This document shows, piece by piece, positions 7,285 to 15,730 of a stretch of DNA of 64,000 nt. The number at the start of each line of letters is the position of its first letter. The stretch's first letter is position 1. Location: the NCBI RefSeq assembly GCF_003007735.2, contig NZ_PXNQ02000004.1, positions 1 to 64,000 on the forward strand. Reading direction: 5' to 3'. Position numbers and translations under genes: made by a program. A model generated the notes under the pieces. That model did no database searches. It saw only the letters and a program-made list of their open reading frames with translations, and was not told the DNA's origin. Origin of the DNA: Paracoccus methylarcula (GTDB taxonomy: Bacteria > Pseudomonadota > Alphaproteobacteria > Rhodobacterales > Rhodobacteraceae).

Positions 7285-9156
7285 ATGAACTTGACGATCC
7301 TGGACCGGAGCATACCGCTATTGGGGCGCATCGCTCGCCTTATCCTGATCGGGATGGCGCTCTGGCATCTGTATGTGGCATTCGTCGGACCGCCCAACCC
7401 CTATATCATGCGCGGTGTCCATGTCGCGCTGGCGCTCTTGCTGATCTTTTTGACCGTCGATTTCCGGGGGCGGCTCGTGGAGCGGCCCCGGTGGTACGAT
7501 ATCGGGCTGGGCGTCATCGCCTGCCTGGCGGCGTTATACCCGTCGCTGAATCTCGACTATATCTTCCAGCGTTTCCTGTATGTCGATCCGCTGACGCCGC
7601 GCGATATCGTTGTCGGGATCGTCCTTGTGGTCCTGTTGCTTGAGGCGACAAGAAGAATGCTCGGGCCGATGCTGCCCATCACCGCCATATGCTTCATGGC
7701 CTATGGGCTCCTGTTCACATCGACCCTGCCGAGCGTGATACTCGAACAACTCTTCATGACGCCCGAAGGGATCTTCGGTATCCCGACCTCGGTCTCGGCA
7801 ACCTACATGGTCCTGTTCATCCTGTTCGGCTCGCTGGTCGAAAAGATGGGGGTGGGCCAGCTCTTCATGGATTTCGCCGTGGCGCTGACCGGTAGACAGG
7901 CCGGAGGCCCGGCCAAGGTGGCTTGCGTCACCTCGGGCATGTTCGGTTCCGTTTCCGGCTCTGCGGTGGCCAATGTGATGACCACCGGCACATTCTCGAT
8001 CCCGCTGATGAAGCGCATGGGATTCAAGCCCGCCTTCGCGGGCGCGGTCGAAGCCGTCGCCTCGACGGGGGGGCAGATCATGCCTCCGGTCATGGGGGCG
8101 GCTGCCTTCGTGATGGCCGAGTATCTGGGGGTAAGCTATCTTCAGGTGGCAAAATACGCCATCGCGCCCGCGCTGCTGTTCTATGTCGCGCTGTTCGCGG
8201 CCGTGCATTTCGAGGCCAGGCGCAGCGGCATCGGCTCGGTCCCGAAAGAGGACCAGGTGCCGATGGGTCAGGTGCTGCGTGAGCGCGGTCATCTGTTCCT
8301 GCCGCTGGCCATCATCATCGGCGTATTGCTGAATGGCTATTCGGCGCCCTATGCGGCCCTTTGCGGGGTGCTTTCCGTCGTGCCCGTGGCGGCATTGCGC
8401 AAGACGACCCGGCATTACGTGACATTGGACAATGTCCTGGTGGCGCTTGAAAACGGGGCCCGCAACGTGCTGTCCATCGCGGCGGCCTGCGCCTGCGCGG
8501 GCATCGTGGTCGGCGTGATCGACATCACCGGCCTGGGCCTGTCCTTCTCGAATTTCGTGATCTCGGTCGCTCAGGACAAGCTGATCTTCGCGCTGCTGCT
8601 GTCGATGGTGGCGGGGATCATCCTGGGCATGGGCATGCCCACAACACCCGCCTATATCGTCCAGGTCGCCCTGCTGGTTCCGGCGCTGGTCAAGCTGGGG
8701 GTGCAGGTCGAGGCGGCGCATCTTTTCGTGTTCTACTTCGCCATCCTCTCGGCCATCACGCCGCCGGTCGCGATGGCGGTCTACGCGGCCAATTCCCTGA
8801 GCCAGGCAAAGATCATCGAAGCCAGCGTCGCTGCGATCAAGCTGGGCGCGACCGGCTTCATCGTGCCCTTCATGTTCGTCTACGAACCGACGATCCTGAT
8901 GCAAGGGGAGTGGTTCCGCATCGTCATCGTGATCGCCCAGGCCACGCTTGGGGTGGTGCTGCTGGCGGCATCGTTGCAGCGTTATTTCTTTGGCAGGCTG
9001 GAGGGATGGCAAACGGGCCTGCTCTTCGTGGGGGCATTGTGCTTTATCTATCCCGACTGGCGTGTGACATTATGCGGATTGGCCTGCGCCGGTCTGGTCT
9101 GGCTGCGCCAGAACCTGCGACGACCCGGGCCCGCCGCGCGACAACCCGGCGAGTGA
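7285..9156 (+). CDS. TRAP transporter fused permease (4TM-12TM) of the TAXI type
   Basis: This 623-residue integral membrane protein combines the small DctQ-like and large DctM-like TRAP subunits, as usual in TAXI systems. Hydrophobic segments run along its whole length. The DctM-like core shows GSVSGSAVANVMTTGTFSIPLM, ASTGGQIMPPVMGAAAFVMAEYLG, GMGMPTTPAYI and AITPPVAMAVYAA, the paired Gly/Pro-rich hairpins of the Na+/substrate sites. AGGGAGGA precedes the ATG. It imports the locus substrate, probably a small carboxylic acid, powered by a Na+ or H+ gradient. It lies 130 bases after the binding-protein gene and 24 bases before the ThDP-enzyme gene. Confidence 0.93.
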   Translation: MNLTILDRSIPLLGRIARLILIGMALWHLYVAFVGPPNPYIMRGVHVALALLLIFLTVDFRGRLVERPRWYDIGLGVIACLAALYPSLNLDYIFQRFLYVDPLTPRDIVVGIVLVVLLLEATRRMLGPMLPITAICFMAYGLLFTSTLPSVILEQLFMTPEGIFGIPTSVSATYMVLFILFGSLVEKMGVGQLFMDFAVALTGRQAGGPAKVACVTSGMFGSVSGSAVANVMTTGTFSIPLMKRMGFKPAFAGAVEAVASTGGQIMPPVMGAAAFVMAEYLGVSYLQVAKYAIAPALLFYVALFAAVHFEARRSGIGSVPKEDQVPMGQVLRERGHLFLPLAIIIGVLLNGYSAPYAALCGVLSVVPVAALRKTTRHYVTLDNVLVALENGARNVLSIAAACACAGIVVGVIDITGLGLSFSNFVISVAQDKLIFALLLSMVAGIILGMGMPTTPAYIVQVALLVPALVKLGVQVEAAHLFVFYFAILSAITPPVAMAVYAANSLSQAKIIEASVAAIKLGATGFIVPFMFVYEPTILMQGEWFRIVIVIAQATLGVVLLAASLQRYFFGRLEGWQTGLLFVGALCFIYPDWRVTLCGLACAGLVWLRQNLRRPGPAARQPGE

Positions 9157-9180
9157 TTCATGCGAGAAACGGAGACAAGC

Positions 9181-10878
9181 ATGCTGCAATCGACCAATCC
9201 TCCAACCCGCAGCGGTGGCCAGATCCTTGTCGATCAGCTTCTGATCCATGGCGCCGACACCGCCTATTGCGTCCCGGGGGAAAGCTATCTGGAAGTTCTG
9301 GATGCGCTGCATGATGTGAAGGACCGTTTCACCCTGATCAACGCGCGGCACGAGGCCGGTGCGGCGGATATGGCCGAGGCGCATGGCAAGCTGACCGGCA
9401 AACCGGGCATCTGCATGGTGACTCGTGGCCCCGGCGCCTGCCACGCGGCCATCGGGGTGCATATCGCGCAGCAGGACAGCACGCCGATGATCCTGCTTGT
9501 CGGCCAGATTGCCCGCGGCACCACCGACCGCGAGGCGTTCCAGGAAGTCGATTACCGGGCCATGTTCGGCCCGATCGCGAAATGGGCCACGCAGATCGAC
9601 GATCCACGGCGGATTCCCGAATACATGGCGCGGGCTTTTCGTGTCGCGACCTCGGGCCGCCCCGGCCCGGTGGTCGTCGCGCTGCCCGAGGACATGCTGA
9701 CCGAATGCGTGTCAGTTGCCGATGCGCGCCCCTATACTGCCACCGGCGCGGGCATCACGCCCGAGAACCTTGAAGCCGTGAAGGCCGAGCTGATGACGGC
9801 GAAACGTCCCCTGCTGCTGGTCGGCGGCTCGGGCTGGGACGACGCGGCAGCGGCGGCGATCACCCGCTTTGCCGAGGCGAACAATATCCCGGCCACCTGC
9901 TCGTTCCGCCGGCAGGACATCATCGACAACCTCTCGCCGGCCTATGCGGGCGATTTCGGGACATCGACCGGCCCGACGCTGTACAAGCATCTCGAAGAGG
10001 CCGATCTGCTGGTCGTCATCGGGGCGAGGCTGGGCGAGATGACGACCCGCACCTATACATCGCTGGATGCGCCCAATCCCGGCATCCGCCTGGTGCATAT
10101 CCATCCCGATGCCGACGAGATCGGACGCGTCTATTCCCCCGATCTGGGGCTGGCCTGCACGCCTGCCGTGATCGCCGCCGCGTTGGAGGACTGCGATCTG
10201 GGCAAGGCGGATGCCTGGGCCGATTGGTGCGCGACCCTGCATGGTGATTACCTTGCCGATTCCGAGGCGCCCAATGGCGGCGAATGGGCGCTGGACATGG
10301 GCGTGGCGCTGGCGCAGATCCGCGACGAATTGCCCGATGATGTCGTGGTGACGATGGATGCGGGCAATCACAATGGCTGGGCGCAGCGTTTCCTGCGCTT
10401 CGGCCGGCCGGGGCGCGTGCTGGGCTCGACCTGCGGTGCCATGGGCTATTCGGTGCCTGCCGCCGTGGCCGCGTCGATCTCGAATCCCGAGCGGCTGGTG
10501 CTATCCTTCGTTGGCGATGGCGGCTTCCTGATGAGCGGTAACGAATTGGCCACCGCCGCGCAATATGGCGGCAAGCCGGTGGTGCTGCTGTTCAACAATG
10601 GCATCTACGGCACGATCCGCATGCATCAGGAGCGGGATCATCCCGAACGTGTCTCGGGGACGACATTGCAGAACCAGGATTTCTGCCGCATGGCCGAGGG
10701 GCTGGGATGTCATGCCGAGCGCGTGACCAGGACCGAGGATTTCGCCGCCGCCCTGACCCGCGCGCGCGAAAGCGGCCGGCCCGCCGTTCTGGAACTGGTG
10801 ACCGATCCCGAGCAGATCTCGACGCGCACCACGATCTCGGCACTGCGCCGTGCGGCCAAGGCAAGGCAGACGAGTTGA
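9181..10878 (+). CDS. Thiamine diphosphate-dependent enzyme, acetolactate synthase-like
   Basis: The protein has the three-domain layout of the ThDP decarboxylase/ligase superfamily: a pyrimidine-binding domain with the activating Glu (E58 in ARHEAGAADMAEA), a central domain, and a PP domain with GDGGFLMSGNE and NN near residues 445-475. ATG 9181 is chosen because GGAG lies 8 bases upstream; an ATG at 9160 is the alternative. True anabolic acetolactate synthase is unlikely because no regulatory subunit is adjacent and the gene is in a catabolic cluster. I infer that it decarboxylates or ligates a 2-oxo acid produced by the adjacent FAD dehydrogenase. The exact reaction is unknown. Confidence 0.82.
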   Translation: MLQSTNPPTRSGGQILVDQLLIHGADTAYCVPGESYLEVLDALHDVKDRFTLINARHEAGAADMAEAHGKLTGKPGICMVTRGPGACHAAIGVHIAQQDSTPMILLVGQIARGTTDREAFQEVDYRAMFGPIAKWATQIDDPRRIPEYMARAFRVATSGRPGPVVVALPEDMLTECVSVADARPYTATGAGITPENLEAVKAELMTAKRPLLLVGGSGWDDAAAAAITRFAEANNIPATCSFRRQDIIDNLSPAYAGDFGTSTGPTLYKHLEEADLLVVIGARLGEMTTRTYTSLDAPNPGIRLVHIHPDADEIGRVYSPDLGLACTPAVIAAALEDCDLGKADAWADWCATLHGDYLADSEAPNGGEWALDMGVALAQIRDELPDDVVVTMDAGNHNGWAQRFLRFGRPGRVLGSTCGAMGYSVPAAVAASISNPERLVLSFVGDGGFLMSGNELATAAQYGGKPVVLLFNNGIYGTIRMHQERDHPERVSGTTLQNQDFCRMAEGLGCHAERVTRTEDFAAALTRARESGRPAVLELVTDPEQISTRTTISALRRAAKARQTS

Positions 10879-10884
10879 GGGCAA

Positions 10885-12423
10885 ATGAGCCGTCCCCAAT
10901 CCGATCCTGTCCGACCCGGGATGTCCGACCAGCTTTACCGGGCATTGGAAGCCGCGGTCGGTGCGGCCCATGTCACCGCCGATCCGAAGGCGATGGAGCC
11001 GCGCCTGATCGAGGATCGCGGCCTGTATCGGGGCACGGCACTGGCGCTGGTGCGGCCCGGCACGACGGAAGAGGTCGCCGGGGTGGTGCGGGCCTGCCGC
11101 GCCGCCGCTGTGCCGATCGTGCCGCAGGGGGGCAATACCGGCCTGGTTGGCGGGGGTGTGCCGGAGGGTGCGGTGATCCTGGCGACCGACCGGTTGAACC
11201 GGATCCGCGCCGTCGATCCGCTGAACTCGACCATGACTGTCGAGGCCGGGTGTATCCTGTCCGATATCCAGCAGGCTGCGCAGGACATCGACCGGTTGTT
11301 CCCGCTGTCCCTGGCCTCTGAAGGTTCCTGTCAGATCGGCGGCAATCTTTCGACCAATGCGGGCGGCACGGCGGTGCTGCGCTATGGCAATATGCGCGAG
11401 CTGGTGCTGGGTCTGGAAGTTGTCCTGCCGGATGGCGAGATCCTGAACGACCTGAACGGGCTGCGCAAGAACAATACCGGCTACGATCTGCGCAACCTCT
11501 TTATCGGTGCCGAGGGAACCCTGGGCGTCATCACCGCCGCTGTTCTGAAACTGTTCCCCAGGCCGATCCGGCGTGCGACGGCGCTGGTGGCCTGCACGGG
11601 GCCGCAAACCGCGCTGGCATTGTATGACCGGCTTCGGGCACGGAACGCGGACAGCCTGTCCACCTTTGAATATATCGAGCGGATCGCTCTGCAGATGGTG
11701 CTGGATCACGCACCGGGTTGCAGTGATCCGATGGCGCAAGAGCATCCGGCCTATGCGCTGGTCGAATTGACATCGTCCGATCCCGAAACCGATCTGGATA
11801 CCCGCCTGGAGGCGGCTCTGGCGGCGGCTTTCGAGGCCGGGGAAATTCTTGATGCCGTCATCGGAGCCTCTGAGAGCCAGCGCGATGCGCTATGGGCCCT
11901 GCGCGAGAACCTGTCGGAAGCGCAGAAATTCGCGGGCGCTTCGATCAAGCATGATGTGTCGGTGCCGGTGTCGAGGGTTGCCGAGTTCCTGATGACGGCA
12001 GCCAGTGCCTGCCGCGGGCATATGCCCGAGGTCCGGGTTTGCCCCTTCGGGCATTTCGGCGACGGCAACATCCATTTCAATCTGTCCCGCCCATTGGACA
12101 TGTCGGATGCCGATTTCCTGAAGGAATATCCCGCTTTCAACCGGATCGTGCATGATATAGTTGCCGGACTGGGTGGTTCCATCTCGGCAGAGCACGGGAT
12201 CGGGCTGGTGAAGCGGGGTGAATTGCGCCGCTACAAGGACCCGGTGGCGTTGAGGCTGATGGAACGGATCAAGTCGGCGCTTGATCCCGAAGCTGATGAA
12301 TCCCGGAAAGGTGCTTTGACCCGGGCCGGTTGCAGGTTCGAGATAGGCCCTGCATGCGCATACATCGATTTACCCGATACAGGCGGGGCGAAAGATCGGT
12401 GCCGCGAAATTCATTGCCAATAG
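10885..12423 (+). CDS. FAD-linked 2-hydroxyacid dehydrogenase (GlcD/D-2-hydroxyglutarate dehydrogenase type), C-terminus frameshifted
   Basis: This is a VAO/PCMH flavoprotein that oxidises D-2-hydroxy acids to 2-oxo acids. The FAD-binding segment (PQGGNTGLVGGGVP), the second PCMH segment (GGNLSTNAGGTAVLRYGNMRE), GYDLRNLFIGAEGTLGVIT and the C-terminal metal/substrate motif GHFGDGNIHFN with EHGIG are all clear. After KSALDPEA at about 12291 the expected family ending LMNPGKVL and stop are found in another frame, ending at 12319. The tail read here to 12423 is therefore spurious, caused by a +1 or -2 slip. Substrate is unknown; glycolate, lactate and 2-hydroxyglutarate types share this fold. Confidence 0.88.
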   Translation: MSRPQSDPVRPGMSDQLYRALEAAVGAAHVTADPKAMEPRLIEDRGLYRGTALALVRPGTTEEVAGVVRACRAAAVPIVPQGGNTGLVGGGVPEGAVILATDRLNRIRAVDPLNSTMTVEAGCILSDIQQAAQDIDRLFPLSLASEGSCQIGGNLSTNAGGTAVLRYGNMRELVLGLEVVLPDGEILNDLNGLRKNNTGYDLRNLFIGAEGTLGVITAAVLKLFPRPIRRATALVACTGPQTALALYDRLRARNADSLSTFEYIERIALQMVLDHAPGCSDPMAQEHPAYALVELTSSDPETDLDTRLEAALAAAFEAGEILDAVIGASESQRDALWALRENLSEAQKFAGASIKHDVSVPVSRVAEFLMTAASACRGHMPEVRVCPFGHFGDGNIHFNLSRPLDMSDADFLKEYPAFNRIVHDIVAGLGGSISAEHGIGLVKRGELRRYKDPVALRLMERIKSALDPEADESRKGALTRAGCRFEIGPACAYIDLPDTGGAKDRCREIHCQ

Positions 12424-12460
12424 TGACCGCATGGATATGCTCCCCTGATATGGGATCAGG

Positions 12461-13534
12461 ATGAATGCGCTATCAGCTTCGCAGGATCTGGGGCACGGGC
12501 GCGATGAGGGGGCAGGGATGGCGGCAGGAGGAGGCGACAAGGGCGGGCGCGTGACCATGGCCGCGATCGGGCGGCTGGCCGGTGTTTCCCAGGTCACGGT
12601 ATCCCGCGCGCTGAGCGATCCGTCGAAGGTTTCCGCCGACACACTGCGGCGCATTCGCGAGGCGATCGATCAGACGGGTTTCGTGCCGAACGCGCTGGCC
12701 GGTGCACTGGTGTCCCGCAAGAGCAGGCTCATCAGCGCGCTCGTGCCCTCGATCACCAGCATTGTCTATTCCGCGATGGTTCAGGCCTTCGGAGAGCGGA
12801 TGCGCGCGAAAGGCTATCAGATCCTTCTGTCGGAAACCGGCTCGGCCCCGGAGGATGAGGAAGACGCCATCATGCTGCATCTGTCGCGCCGGCCCGATGC
12901 GATGATGCTGACAGGGATCCATCATAGTCCCAAGGCGCGCAAAGTCCTGCTGGGGGCGGGGATTCCCGTGGTCGAGCTGTGGGATGTCACCGAATCCCCC
13001 ATCGATCTCTGCGTGGGCTTCTCGCATGGCGCGGCGGGCCGGGCGGCTGCGGATTTCGCGGCCGATGCCGGTTATCGCCGGGCTGCCCTTGTTCATGCCG
13101 GGGACGAACGGGCCCTTCGCCGCAAGGATGCCTTTGCGGAAAGGTTCCGTCAGCGGACCGGCCAGGACCCCGCCGAGATCAACCTGAACGCTCCGGCCAG
13201 CCTCGGGCAGGGGAGATTGGCGTTGTCGCGCCTGATCGAAGAGACTGGTTTCGGGGGCGGCCTGATCTTTTGCAGTTCGGACCTTCTGGCGCATGGTGTC
13301 GTGACCGAGGCGCAGGCGCGCGGGCTGCGCATCCCGCAGGAGATCGGTGTGCTGGGATTCGGCGACCAGGAATTCGCCGCGCATGTCGAACCCGCCCTGA
13401 CCACGCTGAGCGTCGATCGGGAGGCCCTGGGCAGGCAGGCCGCCGAGGCGCTTCTTTGCCGGATCGAAGGGGAACCGATCGACAGGCCCATCTTCGATCT
13501 GGGCTTCAAGCTGGTGCGCCGGGATTCGGCCTGA
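12461..13534 (+). CDS. LacI-family transcriptional regulator
   Basis: A LacI-type helix-turn-helix (MAAIGRLAGVSQVTVSRALS...VSADTLRRI) is followed by the periplasmic-binding-protein-like effector domain (LISALVPSITSIVYSAMVQAFGE to LGFGDQEFAAHVEPALTTLSVD). The effector domain resembles the gluconate-type GntR group of LacI regulators (inference from motif style). Two starts are possible: ATG 12461 or ATG 12518 (MAAGGGDKGG). It follows the FAD dehydrogenase by about 140 bases and is a likely regulator of the locus, giving it three regulators in all. Confidence 0.87.
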   Translation: MNALSASQDLGHGRDEGAGMAAGGGDKGGRVTMAAIGRLAGVSQVTVSRALSDPSKVSADTLRRIREAIDQTGFVPNALAGALVSRKSRLISALVPSITSIVYSAMVQAFGERMRAKGYQILLSETGSAPEDEEDAIMLHLSRRPDAMMLTGIHHSPKARKVLLGAGIPVVELWDVTESPIDLCVGFSHGAAGRAAADFAADAGYRRAALVHAGDERALRRKDAFAERFRQRTGQDPAEINLNAPASLGQGRLALSRLIEETGFGGGLIFCSSDLLAHGVVTEAQARGLRIPQEIGVLGFGDQEFAAHVEPALTTLSVDREALGRQAAEALLCRIEGEPIDRPIFDLGFKLVRRDSA

Positions 13535-13619
13535 TCGGCCTCAATCCTGATCGGGCTGCCGTCATTCAGTGACAGGGCGCGGCGCAGATATTGCTCCAGA
13601 TCGGCCTGGTTTTCCAGAA

Positions 13620-13760
13620 GCCGGGGGCAGGGTTGCGAAACGTGCCGCGTTGCAGGCCGATCCCGGTTGGAAGGCCAGTCTCGCAAGGAGCGTGGAGGCC
13701 GGGTATCTCGTCAGGCAGGAAAACAAGATCCTCGTCCCGGCGCCCTTCTTCGAAGGCTGA
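13620..13760 (+). pseudogene. Remnant of a NIPSNAP-like protein C-terminus
   Basis: The frame ending in TGA at 13760 encodes VAKRAALQADPGWKA, then YLVRQENKILVPAPFFEG, the pattern of NIPSNAP-domain C-termini (acid-Trp segment, then QENxILxPxxF). No matching N-terminal half precedes it and there is no convincing start. It lies between a LacI and a GntR gene in a 252-base gap that otherwise shows only unidentifiable fragments. I read it as debris of a deleted gene; the family call is from pattern only. Confidence 0.4.
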
Positions 13761-13786
13761 CGGGCGGGAGCCTCGCGCGGCGGGTT

Positions 13787-14515
13787 CTATGAGGCAGCGG
13801 CGGGGGCGAAATATTTCGCGTGGGTGGCGCGGAATTCCTCGACCCAATCCGGCCGTTTATACAGGTGGTCGCGCATGGCGCCCATCGCTGCTAACTCGTC
13901 CCGGGTCTCGATCCCGCGAAGAATCGCCTCATGTCCGCTGATGATGCTTTGCAGTTTTTCCATCGAATGAACCTGCAGGCGCCTGACCCGGTCGAGATGC
14001 CCGGAGCGAGATCGGATCAGGCCCCGCAAGTTGTCATGCCCCAGGCCCGTGAACAGGATCCCGTGGAAATATTCGTCGAGTTCCTGAAACAGCCTGAGCT
14101 GGGTCCGGTCTTCGGCCACCCCGCGCTGCAACTCGATCACCGAGCGGCCCTGTCCCACCACATCGGCCGCGCCTTGCCGGGCCAATTGCCGAACCACCTC
14201 GGTTTCGAGGGCCACCCGCAGCAGCGATGCCTCATGGATCTTGGGGATGTCGATCAGCGTCACCATCGTGCGGGATTGTGGAATGACCCGGACAAGATCG
14301 TCCTGCTCCAGCCGTTGCAGGGCATCGCGCAACGGCGTCTGGCTGACCTCGTATTTCGCCGCAAGCTCCGCGCGCAGCAATCCGGTGCCCGGCGGCAGGT
14401 CGAGCGACAAGATGCGCTGGCGGAGATCGCCGTAGATCCGCGCGGAGGCCGACGACCAATCGCGCGGCAAGCTGAGGCGGACCAGGTCCAGGGCGGCCTT
14501 CACCGAGCTGTTCAT
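13787..14515 (-). CDS. GntR-family regulator with FCD domain
   Basis: The 242-residue protein has a GntR winged helix (LRAELAAKYEVSQTPLRDALQRLEQDDLV) and a C-terminal FCD domain (LFQELDEYFHGILFTGLGHDNLRGLI). It is divergent from kdgD with 276 bases between them, which suggests that it represses or activates kdgD in response to a sugar-acid intermediate. Ligand is not deducible from sequence. Confidence 0.83.
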   Translation of the reverse strand: MNSSVKAALDLVRLSLPRDWSSASARIYGDLRQRILSLDLPPGTGLLRAELAAKYEVSQTPLRDALQRLEQDDLVRVIPQSRTMVTLIDIPKIHEASLLRVALETEVVRQLARQGAADVVGQGRSVIELQRGVAEDRTQLRLFQELDEYFHGILFTGLGHDNLRGLIRSRSGHLDRVRRLQVHSMEKLQSIISGHEAILRGIETRDELAAMGAMRDHLYKRPDWVEEFRATHAKYFAPAAAS

Positions 14516-14566
14516 GCTTGCTTTCCGATTCTTCTTCCTGGCGACATGGTTTCAACCCTATGACAG

Positions 14567-14595
14567 TTGACCTGGGTGATAAACTAAAATATTAG
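14567..14595 (+). promoter_or_regulatory. Candidate sigma-70 promoter for kdgD
   Basis: TTGACC (14567-14572), a 17-base spacer, and TATTAG (14590-14595) form a reasonable housekeeping promoter pointing toward kdgD, about 190 bases upstream of its ATG. It lies in a locally AT-rich patch just beyond the gntR start, where the GntR protein could bind. Confidence 0.45.
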
Positions 14596-14604
14596 TGCAT
14601 ATGA

Positions 14605-14745
14605 TGTCTCCGCCAGGTCCACGAGGGCACCTGTCTGGACCGGCGTCAAGACGAGGCCGTCCCCGCCCGCCCCGAACCAATCCCGTTCCTCGGCGAACCC
14701 GGTTCGGTCAATCCGATGTTCATCCTGCCCGAAAAACTCGTCTGA
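14605..14745 (+). pseudogene. Unidentified C-terminal coding remnant upstream of kdgD
   Basis: A 46-codon frame without a start encodes a plausible protein end: QVHEGTCLDRRQDEAVPARP, then EPIPFLGEPGSVNPMFILPEKLV and TGA at 14743-14745, with normal codon usage. It does not join kdgD and its frame is closed by TGA at 14602-14604. It may be the tail of a deleted gene, like the NIPSNAP-like remnant 1 kb to the left. I do not recognise the family. Confidence 0.3.
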
Positions 14746-14791
14746 TCCTTCCCGGGCCCCTGCGGCTATCCAATGCAAAGGAGCAATATCC

Positions 14792-15697
14792 ATGATCAGC
14801 CCCAACGACCTTCGGGGAATCATCCGCAACGGTCTTTTGTCCTTTCCCGTCACGCCATTCGATGCCGAAGACCGTTTTGCGTCTTCGGTGTTCAAGGAGC
14901 ATCTGGAATGGTTGGGCCAATACGAGGTCGCCGGGCTGATCGTCGCGGGCGGCACGGGCGAGATGTTCTCTCTCAGCCCTTCGGAGATCGTCGAGGTCGT
15001 CAGGGCCGCGCGAGAGGTCTCGGGTGACCGTCCGGTGCTGGCCGGCTGCGGATATGGCGTGCGCATGGCCTGCGATCTGGCGCAGGAGATCGAGGCGGCC
15101 GGTGGTGACGGTATCCTTCTGCTGCCCCATTACCTGACCGAAGGCCCGCAGGAAGGCGTGGCCGAGCGTGTCCGGGCCGTCTGCAACTCCACCAATATGG
15201 GGGTCATCTTCTACAATCGCGGTCAATCCCGGGTTTCGGCGGCGACGCTTGCGCAATTGGCTGGGGAATGTCCGAATCTCATCGGCTTCAAGGACGGCAC
15301 CGGGGATATCGACACGGTGCGCCGGGTGACCGCGATGCTGGGCGAGCGGCTGTCCTATATCGGTGGCATGCCGACGCATGAGCTGTTCGCCCAGGCCTAC
15401 AAGGGGGCGGGAATGCCGACCTATTCCTCGGCCGTGTTCAATTTCGTTCCGGAGACCGCGCTGGCCTTTCACAAGGCCCTGTCCGGCGGCGACGATGCCA
15501 CCTGCGAACAGATGCTGCGCGAGTTCTACTACCCTTTCGCCGAAATCCGCGACCGGCAGCCCGGCTATGCGGTCTCGGCCATCAAGGCCGGCGTGACACT
15601 GCGCGGTTTCCAGGCTGGCCATGTTCGCGCACCCCTGACCGATCTGACAGGGCAAGAGCGCGAATTGCTGCAGGAGGTGATCGGTGGGCGCAGGTGA
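14792..15697 (+). CDS. kdgD: 5-dehydro-4-deoxyglucarate dehydratase
   Basis: This DapA-superfamily Schiff-base aldolase-type enzyme dehydrates and decarboxylates 5-dehydro-4-deoxy-D-glucarate to 2-oxoglutarate semialdehyde in glucarate/galactarate catabolism (EC 4.2.1.41). The TIM-barrel motifs GLLSFPVTPFD, GGTGEMFSLS, the Tyr of FYNRG, the Schiff-base Lys K167 in GFKDGTGD, and GMPTHELFA are typical. AAAGGAG precedes the ATG and the length (301) is normal. No glucarate dehydratase is in the window. The divergent GntR gene is the likely regulator. Confidence 0.92.
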   Translation: MISPNDLRGIIRNGLLSFPVTPFDAEDRFASSVFKEHLEWLGQYEVAGLIVAGGTGEMFSLSPSEIVEVVRAAREVSGDRPVLAGCGYGVRMACDLAQEIEAAGGDGILLLPHYLTEGPQEGVAERVRAVCNSTNMGVIFYNRGQSRVSAATLAQLAGECPNLIGFKDGTGDIDTVRRVTAMLGERLSYIGGMPTHELFAQAYKGAGMPTYSSAVFNFVPETALAFHKALSGGDDATCEQMLREFYYPFAEIRDRQPGYAVSAIKAGVTLRGFQAGHVRAPLTDLTGQERELLQEVIGGRR

Positions 15698-15730
15698 CGC
15701 GCATCGGATCGATTGCCGTTCCCGAGCCGA

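Noticed and set aside
7534-9012. 492-codon open frame antisense to the TRAP permease
   Set aside because: A His/Asp/Arg-rich shadow with no motifs, opposite a well-defined membrane protein.
9181-10878. Assignment of the ThDP enzyme as the biosynthetic acetolactate synthase IlvB
   Set aside because: No ilvN-like regulatory subunit follows and the neighbours are a TRAP transporter and an FAD oxidase, so a catabolic 2-oxo acid enzyme is more plausible.
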